From positions 1 through 57,890 of the forward strand of contig NZ_QSRL01000007.1 of assembly GCF_003437035.1 (NCBI RefSeq): a stretch of 57,890 bases of DNA. The letters run 5' to 3'. Each line of letters begins with the position of its first letter. Position 1 is the stretch's first letter. Shown piece by piece: positions 41,707 to 49,128 of this stretch. Position numbers and translations under genes: made by a program. The notes under the pieces were generated by a model. The model was not told where the DNA came from. It made no database searches and saw only the letters and a program-made list of their open reading frames with translations. The stretch comes from Collinsella sp. TF08-11AT (lineage in GTDB: Bacteria; Actinomycetota; Coriobacteriia; Coriobacteriales; Coriobacteriaceae).

Positions 41707-41735
41707 TTGCTAATACCACTTATATAACGTATTAG
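41707..41735 (+). promoter_or_regulatory. promoter with overlapping palindrome before DUF554 gene
   Basis: TTGCTA (41707-41712) and TATTAG (41730-41735) with a 17-base spacer form a fair promoter. The same stretch is an inverted repeat CTAATAC/GTATTAG (41710-41716 and 41729-41735), which would place a dimeric regulator across the promoter. Confidence 0.4.
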
Positions 41736-41804
41736 ATGAGTCGCGATGTGTCTCGCATTCCATTCTGCTACGATTGCCACGTTGGCATCAATACAGGAGG
41801 GCTC

Positions 41805-42521
41805 ATGCCGGGCTTGGGAACAATCATCAACGTTGTCCTTTTAGTTGCGGGCGGTCTTTTGGGATTAGCGGGCGGTCGCTTTATCACACCGCGTATCCAA
41901 GACACGCTCATGAAAGCGTCGGGGCTGTGCGTCTTGTTTATCGGACTGGGCGGTACCATGCAAAAGATGCTCGTCATTGACGGGAAAGCGCTGGCGACCA
42001 CCGGCACCACCATGCTCATCGTCTCGTTTGCCCTTGGCTCGCTCATCGGCGAGGCCATAAACCTGGAAACCGACATCGAAAACCTGGGCGAATGGCTCAA
42101 GCGCAAAACCGGCAGCGAGCAAGACAACGAGTTCACCAATGCCTTTGTCTCGACATCGCTCACCGTCTGCATCGGTGCCATGGCTATCGTGGGATCAATC
42201 CAAGACGGCCTACTCGGCGACTGGTCCACGCTCGCCCTCAAGGGAGCGCTGGACTGCATCATCGTCTGCACCATGACGGCTTCGCTCGGCCGCGGCTGCA
42301 TCTTCTCCGCCCTGCCCGTTGCCGTGTTCCAAGGAACGATTACGCTCTGTGCCGGCGCGCTCTCCCCCATCATGACCGCCGCCGCCCTCGACAGCCTATC
42401 GCTCGTGGGCTCTATGCTCATCTTCTGCGTCGGAGTCAACCTCATCCGTCCTCAGACCTTCCGCACGGCCAATATGCTCCCCTCCGTTGTCATAGCCGTC
42501 ATCTACGCCCTCCTGTTCTAA
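41805..42521 (+). CDS. DUF554 integral membrane protein
   Basis: A 238-residue membrane protein with about seven helices, typical of DUF554 (YdfK-like). The N-terminal GLGTIINVVLLVAGGLLGLAGG, FIGLGGTMQKML and the middle SLTVCIGAMAIVGSIQDGL are characteristic. Function in the family is unknown; a transport role is guessed. The start is ATG 41805-41807, behind AGGAGG; the frame reaches 23 codons further upstream without a site. It precedes the TerB-N module by 88 bases and seems an independent unit. Confidence 0.87.
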   Translation: MPGLGTIINVVLLVAGGLLGLAGGRFITPRIQDTLMKASGLCVLFIGLGGTMQKMLVIDGKALATTGTTMLIVSFALGSLIGEAINLETDIENLGEWLKRKTGSEQDNEFTNAFVSTSLTVCIGAMAIVGSIQDGLLGDWSTLALKGALDCIIVCTMTASLGRGCIFSALPVAVFQGTITLCAGALSPIMTAAALDSLSLVGSMLIFCVGVNLIRPQTFRTANMLPSVVIAVIYALLF

Positions 42522-42543
42522 ACCTACCTACATAACGGTATCT

Positions 42544-42572
42544 CGAACACTTGTTTGATGCTGTGCTATGAT
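42544..42572 (+). promoter_or_regulatory. promoter of the TerB-N/BrxD/helicase operon
   Basis: An extended -10, TGcTATGAT (TATGAT at 42567-42572), with a weak CGAACA (42544-42549) 17 bases upstream. It lies 37 bases before the GTG start of the first gene. Confidence 0.4.
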
Positions 42573-42609
42573 ATGAGGTCACCGAAGCTGCGTTAGGAGA
42601 GGAGAAGCG

Positions 42610-44364
42610 GTGGCCGACCAGGACATTAAAATGCTCATCGAGCGCATTATGGCCGAGGCCCGGACCCATCAGTCAGCCCGCTTCTCAAATGAGATCTACG
42701 CAGACGAGCCGATTCTCAAGACCGGCCGGCAGATGCAGAACTTCCTCCCCGACCAGTACCGCAAGATGCGTGAGATATCGCGTTGGCAAGACGACCCCAA
42801 GGGCGGCGCGGGTCGCTGGCTTTCGGAAGCCGAGCTTTTCTACCGCCAAGGCCTGCTGATGGCCGACTTTGAGGACGACTGCCCCTACAACGGTACGTTC
42901 AAGTCGTACTTTCCCACCTACAACGCCATGAGCGATCGGCAGCTGCGCGGCTATTTTACCTGGCGTGCCCAAGTGCGCCGCGGAACCGTCGAGGAAACGT
43001 CTACGTCCTTTGCCTTTCTGTATCTCTATGAGCTGATTTGCGGCATTGGCGTAGATAATCCACTCGATGGTTTTAACAAGATCAAGGCTTTTTGGGATGT
43101 CTATCGCGCCTTCGAGCCCGGCATCGACCGGTTTGCGCGCGTGTGGCTGCAAGATTACGCCGTGTTCCACGGGCTCGACCCCAAGCTGCTTCGCGACTCT
43201 AAAACCGTCATATTCGATAACGCCCTTATCGAGCTGCGGCGCGCGGCACGAGACCTTGTACCAGCACCGTCCGGCCAGACCCCTAAGCGTCGCAAAACCT
43301 CCGAGCCCACGCTCCCCCTTCCGCCCGATGAGGTGCGCGAGGAGCGACTCATGGCCGCCATCAACGCCCTCTCCACGTACAACCTAAGTAGCTCGCGGCT
43401 CGACCGCAGCCACCACCGCGATCTGCGCCACGTGGCGTGCGCCGTGTATGTCCGCATGGCGCGCTACTATGACACGCACCGAAAGACCGGCATCGTGGCA
43501 AGTTTATTTGGGGAGGAGACGGCAATGCCCTACACCATGTTTGCCTCGGCCGTATTCTTTGCGCCCGAGCGCCACGAGGACTGCGAATACCGTCTGGACC
43601 CCATCCATATCTACCGTTGCCAAAACGGCTTTTGGGAATGCATGCGTATCCACGGTAGTAGGCAAAAGAGCAGCAAGCTCGGTGAAATGATGCGCGCCTG
43701 CGACCAACGCCTGCGCCTGGCGCTGGACCCTGCCCATCCCCTTAAGGAAGAAAAGGTCCCCAAATATCTGGCCAAGATTATCGATGACGAGATTGTGGCA
43801 TGGCTTTCGTGGGACGCCGCACACCAGCCCGTCAAGATCGATATCGATCTGAGTCAGCTGGGGCATATTCGGAGCGCCGCCGCACAAACGCGCGAGGCGC
43901 TTTTGATTGACGAGGAACGCGAGGACGGCGCGTCCGCAGAAGCCGAGGCAGCGGACTCAGGGCAACCGGAAGCCGAGCCCGTAGCCGACGCGATGGTCGA
44001 GGCGGTCGCGGCGGCTGCAGGGCAGGACGAGTCCGACGAGCCGACCATATCCACCGAACAGTTTGGTGTCGTGGCACCGCTTCTCGCGCCGACGCCCGCG
44101 TTCGCAGCTGCTACGCCCGCTGACGCCACAAACGAACTCGCGCCCGCCGCAGACGCCTATCTCCGCGCGCTGCTCGAGCACAACGCAGTACAGGCGGAAT
44201 CGGCGGTAGTGCAATCGGAGCAGAGCGAGGACATGCTCGTCGATACCATCAACGAGGCGCTCTTTGACCTGGTGGGCGACACCGTAATTGAATTTAGCGC
44301 GGCAGGGCCGCAGATTATCGAGGACTACGAAGCAGACGTGAGAGGATACCTAGACCATGAGTGA
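42610..44364 (+). CDS. TerB-N/TerB-C domain protein
   Basis: A 584-residue protein. Residues about 43-215 match the TerB-N domain (MSDRQLRGYFTWRAQVRRG at 107-125, FAFLYLYELICGIG at 134-147). The middle region (about 245-400) is helical. TerB-C begins near 383 (VKIDIDLSQLGHIRSAA) and is interrupted by an Ala/Glu-rich linker (about 440-540), before its end at IINEAL-type TINEALFDLVGDTVIEF (546-562). There is no TerB metal-binding domain between them. Known: these domains flank TerB or stand alone in predicted stress and DNA-processing systems. A scaffold role for the ATPase and helicase encoded next is inferred. The start is GTG 42610, behind GGAGAGGAG. It overlaps the next gene by 8 bases. Confidence 0.85.
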   Translation: MADQDIKMLIERIMAEARTHQSARFSNEIYADEPILKTGRQMQNFLPDQYRKMREISRWQDDPKGGAGRWLSEAELFYRQGLLMADFEDDCPYNGTFKSYFPTYNAMSDRQLRGYFTWRAQVRRGTVEETSTSFAFLYLYELICGIGVDNPLDGFNKIKAFWDVYRAFEPGIDRFARVWLQDYAVFHGLDPKLLRDSKTVIFDNALIELRRAARDLVPAPSGQTPKRRKTSEPTLPLPPDEVREERLMAAINALSTYNLSSSRLDRSHHRDLRHVACAVYVRMARYYDTHRKTGIVASLFGEETAMPYTMFASAVFFAPERHEDCEYRLDPIHIYRCQNGFWECMRIHGSRQKSSKLGEMMRACDQRLRLALDPAHPLKEEKVPKYLAKIIDDEIVAWLSWDAAHQPVKIDIDLSQLGHIRSAAAQTREALLIDEEREDGASAEAEAADSGQPEAEPVADAMVEAVAAAAGQDESDEPTISTEQFGVVAPLLAPTPAFAAATPADATNELAPAADAYLRALLEHNAVQAESAVVQSEQSEDMLVDTINEALFDLVGDTVIEFSAAGPQIIEDYEADVRGYLDHE

Positions 44365-45661
44365 TACCGCATCCGCAGCACCTCGCGTGCCCAAGCGCGT
44401 CGCTGCCGTCATTCTCAACTCGCTCAAGGGCGGTGTGGTCCCGCGCATCGGCCTTCCTTACATCACCGTAGGGCGCGAGGTCGAGATCCGCGCCCTGCTC
44501 ACCGATCTGAGTCTCATCGCCGACGGTGGCGCGAGCTTCCGCTTTCTGGTCGGTCGTTACGGCGCCGGCAAGAGCTTTTTGCTCCAGACTATCCGCACGC
44601 ACGCCATGGGCGAGGGATTCGTCGTCGCTGATGCCGACCTGTCGCCCGAGCGCCGCCTGCAGGGCGGTCAGGGACAGGGCCTTGCCACCTACCGCGAGCT
44701 CATCCGCAATATATCGACCAAGACGCGCCCCGAGGGCGGTGCGCTCAACCTTATTCTGGATCGCTGGGTCGCCTCGTGTGCCGACGTCGACGAGTCGATC
44801 GTCAATGCCCAACTGGCCCCGCTCGAGGAGATGGTCCACGGCTTCGACTTCACCCGCATGCTCCGCCGCTATCGCATGGCCGCATCCGGGGGCGACGAAG
44901 AGGCCATGAGCCGCGTGACCAAATGGATTCGCGGCGAATACCGCACCAAGAGCGAGGCACGCGCCGAGCTGGGCTCCTCGACCATCATCAGCGATGACGA
45001 CTGGTACGACTACGCTAAGCTCATTGCGCGCTTTTTGGTCTGCAGCGGCTACAAGGGCATGCTGGTGCTCATCGACGAACTCGTGAATCTGTATAAGATT
45101 CCCAACGCCATCACGCGCCAATACAACTACGAGAAGATCCTGACCATGTACAACGACACGCTCCAAGGCAAGGCGCAGTACCTGGGCATGATCATGGGCG
45201 GCACGCCAACCTCCATCGAAGACCGCCGCCGCGGCGTGTTCTCCTACGAGGCCCTGCGCAGCCGACTCGCTCAGGGCCGCTTTGCGCGCGAAGACCTTAA
45301 GGACATGCTCGCGCCCATCATCCGCCTGCAGCCACTCACCTACGAGGAGCTGCTGGTGCTCATCGAAAAGCTCATGCAAATTCACGCCGGCTACTTTGGC
45401 TGGACGCCCACGCTTACCGAGAACGACTTGGTGGACTTCCTCAAGATCGAGTTCGGTCGCGTGGGAGCCGACACGCATCTGACGCCGCGTGAAGTCATTC
45501 GTGACTTTATCGAGCTGCTCGACATCCTATGCCAAAACCCCGACGCCAACGTGGCCGAGCTGCTGCAAAGCGTCGGCGGCGACGCGTTGGCGCCGGCAAC
45601 CGCAACAGGCGACACCGATACCGCAGGCGGCGACCGTAACTTCGCCGAATTCACCATCTAA
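44357..45661 (+). CDS. BrxD-like P-loop ATPase (DUF2791)
   Basis: A 434-residue ATPase of the BREX ATP-binding (BrxD, DUF2791) type. Walker A is GRYGAGKS (66-73), preceded by the family's VGREVEIRALL; Walker B is MLVLIDE (235-241), followed by a sensor-like region LGMIMGGTP (276-284) and an Arg-containing RSRLAQGRF. BrxD occurs in type 2 BREX with BrxHI, an Lhr-like helicase; its exact role there is unknown. Here it is coupled to the TerB-N gene by an 8-base overlap. The pairing with the helicase is the same as in BREX, but the other BREX genes are absent, so I call it BrxD-like and infer ATP-driven DNA or complex remodelling. Confidence 0.88.
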   Translation: MSDTASAAPRVPKRVAAVILNSLKGGVVPRIGLPYITVGREVEIRALLTDLSLIADGGASFRFLVGRYGAGKSFLLQTIRTHAMGEGFVVADADLSPERRLQGGQGQGLATYRELIRNISTKTRPEGGALNLILDRWVASCADVDESIVNAQLAPLEEMVHGFDFTRMLRRYRMAASGGDEEAMSRVTKWIRGEYRTKSEARAELGSSTIISDDDWYDYAKLIARFLVCSGYKGMLVLIDELVNLYKIPNAITRQYNYEKILTMYNDTLQGKAQYLGMIMGGTPTSIEDRRRGVFSYEALRSRLAQGRFAREDLKDMLAPIIRLQPLTYEELLVLIEKLMQIHAGYFGWTPTLTENDLVDFLKIEFGRVGADTHLTPREVIRDFIELLDILCQNPDANVAELLQSVGGDALAPATATGDTDTAGGDRNFAEFTI

Positions 45662-45700
45662 CCTGCCAATAAGGGACAGGTTTATTTTGGCAGGTTTTAT
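45661..45700 (+). terminator. terminator-like hairpin between ATPase and helicase genes
   Basis: ACCTGCCAA (45661-45669) and TTGGCAGGT (45687-45695) form a perfect 9-pair stem with a 17-base loop, followed by TTTAT. It begins at the stop codon of the ATPase gene. The helicase start lies 77 bases further on, so this may lower helicase expression compared with the first two genes. Confidence 0.6.
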
Positions 45701-45777
45701 CTGGGCAAACGTTGAGACTGTAATGCAGCAAGCCGTTGTCGGCAGCGTTGAGAAATTCGTTTTTGAGAGGAGGCCCC

Positions 45778-48222
45778 GTGAACGCCTTTGACCGCTACGC
45801 CCCGTTTATCCAAGACTTCATCTACTCCCACGATTGGGAGAGCCTGCGCTCCATCCAGGTTGCGGCGGCAGATGCCATCTTTAACACGCAAGATAATGTG
45901 CTCTTGACGGCATCCACGGCATCTGGCAAAACTGAGGCGGCCTTCTTTCCCATCCTGACCGAGTTTTGGGAGAATCCGCCCGCGAGCGTGGGCGCCCTCT
46001 ACATCGGCCCCCTCAAAGCGCTCATCAATGATCAGTTCGTCCGCCTCAACGACCTCTGCGAAGAGGCCGATATCCCTGTCTGGCACTGGCATGGCGATGT
46101 CTCGCAATCACACAAGGCCAAACTCATCAAAAAACCGAGCGGCATCCTACAGATTACGCCCGAGTCGCTCGAGGCGCTCCTGATCCATAAGCACATGGCG
46201 ATCCCGCGCATGTTTTGCGACCTGCGCTATGTGGTTATCGACGAAGTCCATTCGCTCATGCGCGGCGACCGCGGCGGGCAGACGCTCTGTCTTATCGAGC
46301 GCCTCTCGCGCATGGCAGGCGTGCAGCCCCGCCGCATTGGCCTTTCGGCCACCATCGGCGACCCCGAGCGCACGGGCGCCTTTCTCTCGCAGGGAACGGG
46401 GCGCGACTGCGTTATCCCCCGCTTTGAGGGACCGCGCCGCGTGTGGCGCATCTCCATGGAGCACTTCTACAACTCGGGCCCCCAGGCTCAGCAGCGAGGA
46501 TTCGAGAGCGCAGGTCCACAAGAAGCCGAGGTGCTTGCTTGCGAGCGTATTGAGACGGCGGCGCCCGCGGCGCTGCCCGCATCCGGACAAGACATGTGCC
46601 ACAGCGGACAGCTTACACAGGAAGAACACCGTCAACGTCGTGAGCAGGCGCGGGACAAGGCCGCTCCCAAAGACCGTCGCACTTCCTCGGCCCCCGAGGG
46701 CGAAGTCGACATCCCGCGAGCGACCGAGCAGGCGCTTCTCAACCCCACCGACACGGCGCCCGACAACGCCGACCCCGGCATGGGCTATATCTTTGAGCAT
46801 ACGCGCGGCCGCAAATGCCTGGTCTTTGCCAACTCGCGCGAGGAGGCAGAGGCCGTGTGCTCCATGCTGCGCAGCTACTGCGAGAGCCGGCACGAGCCCG
46901 ACCGTTTTCTCATCCATCACGGCAATCTTTCGGCATCGCTACGCGAGACGGCCGAGGAGCTCATGCGCGACGAGGAGCAGACGCAGACAACCGTCACCAC
47001 CTCTACGTTGGAGCTCGGTATCGATATCGGCCGCCTGGAGCGCGCCTTCCAGATTGACGCGCCGTTTACCGTCAGCTCCTTTTTGCAGCGCATGGGGCGC
47101 ACAGGCCGTCGCGATCTTCCGCCCGAGATGTGGTTTGTCATGCGCGAGGAAGAGCCCGAGCCGCGCACGATGATGCCCGAAACCATTCCCTGGAAGCTCC
47201 TGCAGGGTATCGCGCTCGTACAACTCTATCGCGAGGAAAAGTGGGTCGAGCCACCCGAGCTCGATCGTCTCCCCTACAGCCTGCTCTATCACCAGACTAT
47301 GTCGACCCTCGCCAGCACCGGCGAGCTCACGCCGGCCGAACTTGCCCAGCGCGTGCTCACGCTCAGCTATTTCCACCGTGTCTCGGCAGACGATTACCGT
47401 GTGCTGCTACGTCACCTCATTAAGATCGACCATATCCAGGTCACCGAAGGTGGCGGGCTCATCGTGGGTCTCGCGGGCGAGCGCATCATCAACAACTTTA
47501 AGTTCTACGCCGTGTTCCAGGAAAACGAGGAGTTTACCGTCCGGAGCGAATCTGCTGAGCTGGGCACGATCGTTAATCCGCCCCCGCCCGGTGAGCGCAT
47601 CGCCATCGCCGGACACTGCTGGATTGTCGAGGAAGTGGACTGGAAGCGCCACACTGTCTTTGCCACGCAGGTCAAGGGCCGGGTGCCGGCCTACTTTGGC
47701 GACTGCCCCGGCGACATTAACACGCATGTGCTCGAGCGTATGCGCCAAGCGCTCACTGAGCACGCAGTATATCCGTACCTTATGGGTAACGCACGGGCTC
47801 GCTTGGCGCAGGCTCGTCATACCGCCGAGATTTCGGGCGCGGGAACTAAGCCGCTCATCAACCTGGGTGGCGACACCTGGGTGCTCTTCCCCTGGTTGGG
47901 CAGCTACGCCTTCCTAGCACTCGAGCGCATGCTTAAAATCAAATGCGCCGCTGAGCTGGGCCTTCGCGGACTCGACCCGTCACGCCCGTACTTTATGCAG
48001 TTTAAGATGAAGGCCGACGAGGAGACGTTCTTTGAGGTGCTCGCCGCCGAGGCCGAAAAGGACTTCGATCCCATCGAGCTCGTCTATCCTGGCGAGGTGC
48101 CTTACTTTGACCGCTACGACGAGTTTGTTCCCGAAGAGCTCGTGCGCAAGGGCTTTGCCGAAGGCGTGCTCGACATAGAGGGCATGAAGCAGCGCGTTCA
48201 CGGCTGGCGCGACCACGCCTAA
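45778..48222 (+). CDS. Lhr-like DEVH-box helicase (BrxHI-type)
   Basis: A superfamily 2 helicase of 814 residues. Motifs: Walker A TASTASGKT (44-52), TPESLEALL, DEVH (155-158), SAT (190-192), LVFANSREEAE, TSTLELGIDIG (408-418) and motif VI QRMGRTGRR (437-445). A polar linker of about 100 residues (232-335) separates the two RecA-like halves. The C-terminal 350 residues would hold the winged-helix and Lhr core regions. Lhr-type helicases unwind RNA-DNA or DNA duplexes 3' to 5'; BrxHI in type 2 BREX is a relative. The start is GTG 45778-45780, behind GAGAGGAGG; the frame also opens at a TTG 14 codons upstream. It is the last gene of the module. Confidence 0.88.
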   Translation: MNAFDRYAPFIQDFIYSHDWESLRSIQVAAADAIFNTQDNVLLTASTASGKTEAAFFPILTEFWENPPASVGALYIGPLKALINDQFVRLNDLCEEADIPVWHWHGDVSQSHKAKLIKKPSGILQITPESLEALLIHKHMAIPRMFCDLRYVVIDEVHSLMRGDRGGQTLCLIERLSRMAGVQPRRIGLSATIGDPERTGAFLSQGTGRDCVIPRFEGPRRVWRISMEHFYNSGPQAQQRGFESAGPQEAEVLACERIETAAPAALPASGQDMCHSGQLTQEEHRQRREQARDKAAPKDRRTSSAPEGEVDIPRATEQALLNPTDTAPDNADPGMGYIFEHTRGRKCLVFANSREEAEAVCSMLRSYCESRHEPDRFLIHHGNLSASLRETAEELMRDEEQTQTTVTTSTLELGIDIGRLERAFQIDAPFTVSSFLQRMGRTGRRDLPPEMWFVMREEEPEPRTMMPETIPWKLLQGIALVQLYREEKWVEPPELDRLPYSLLYHQTMSTLASTGELTPAELAQRVLTLSYFHRVSADDYRVLLRHLIKIDHIQVTEGGGLIVGLAGERIINNFKFYAVFQENEEFTVRSESAELGTIVNPPPPGERIAIAGHCWIVEEVDWKRHTVFATQVKGRVPAYFGDCPGDINTHVLERMRQALTEHAVYPYLMGNARARLAQARHTAEISGAGTKPLINLGGDTWVLFPWLGSYAFLALERMLKIKCAAELGLRGLDPSRPYFMQFKMKADEETFFEVLAAEAEKDFDPIELVYPGEVPYFDRYDEFVPEELVRKGFAEGVLDIEGMKQRVHGWRDHA

Positions 48223-48249
48223 GACCAGTCTTTTTTGGGACGGGGAGAC

Positions 48250-49128
48250 TTACTTGTCGTGAAGGACGGTGCCGAGGAAGTCGGTGTCGAAGGGCACGGC
48301 TTCGGCAAAGGCGTAGTCGCCGTCGCTGGCGATGAGCAGGTAGTTTTCCTCGCCGCTGAACTTCGCATCGCCACATGGGACCACCCAGGCGTGGACGAAT
48401 ACCTCGAGTGCCGTGGCAGCGCAGTCGCGAAGGAACGTCACATCGCTCCCCTCGTTTGCGCTCACGATATTGGCCACGTAGATACCCCCGGGGTTCAGGC
48501 TGCCCCGCACCAGGCGCAGCGCCTCAACGGTCGCCAGCTCGCGCACGGGCTCGGCACCGCCAAAGCAGTCGCTCACAACGACGTCGTAGCGACGATGGCC
48601 CACGCTCGTCACACCCAGATACGAGCGAGCCTCGGCGGTAATCACCCGCAGGCGATCGCCCACCGCGTGCTCCAGTTCATCCAGATAGAACCAACGGCGC
48701 GCCAAGCGCGTTATCTCTCCGTCATACTCGATGACGTCCATGCGCAGGCCCTCGTGCGACATCAGCGCAAACTTGGGATAGGCAAACCCGCCGCCGCCCA
48801 GCATAAGCATGCGGTCGATACCATGCCCGTAAGCATCACGCATTGCGTCCTCAGCCTCAAACACATCGTCAAATGCACGATAGTACGCAAAGACTGGCTC
48901 CGCCCAACGATCGCCAACATAGCTCGCGCTTTGGTAGACGCCGCCCTGTACGAGCACGCGGACCTCGTCACCGCTCTCGTCGTGCACACGCTTCACACGT
49001 GCCAACCCGTTGCGGGTCCTCGCGACCTGCAGACAGGCAGCACGAACAGCGACAGCGGCCGCACCAAGCGCCGCGGCTCCCAGAGCAACGCCGGCAACGA
49101 CGCCGGCAGAAACACTCGGCTTGTTCAT
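48250..49128 (-). CDS. membrane-anchored spermidine synthase-like protein
   Basis: A 292-residue protein with a Rossmann methyltransferase fold of the spermidine synthase family. Visible: LMLGGGGFAYPKF, VIEYDGEITRLARRWF (the acidic residue that binds the ribose), EARSYLG and YDVVVSDCFGGAEP. The N-terminal 30 residues are hydrophobic (AGVVAGVALGAAALGAAAVAVRAA), so it is probably membrane-anchored, unlike true SpeE. Aminopropyl transfer is not certain; many such proteins have no assigned activity. The ATG follows the elp3 stop, with AAGGAGC in the elp3 end, so they form an operon. Confidence 0.8.
   Translation of the reverse strand: MNKPSVSAGVVAGVALGAAALGAAAVAVRAACLQVARTRNGLARVKRVHDESGDEVRVLVQGGVYQSASYVGDRWAEPVFAYYRAFDDVFEAEDAMRDAYGHGIDRMLMLGGGGFAYPKFALMSHEGLRMDVIEYDGEITRLARRWFYLDELEHAVGDRLRVITAEARSYLGVTSVGHRRYDVVVSDCFGGAEPVRELATVEALRLVRGSLNPGGIYVANIVSANEGSDVTFLRDCAATALEVFVHAWVVPCGDAKFSGEENYLLIASDGDYAFAEAVPFDTDFLGTVLHDK

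Noticed and set aside
42610..48222. Complete BREX or tellurite-resistance system
   Set aside because: Only BrxD-like and BrxHI-like proteins and TerB-N/TerB-C are present. PglX, PglZ, BrxC and TerA/C/D/E/Z are absent from the window.
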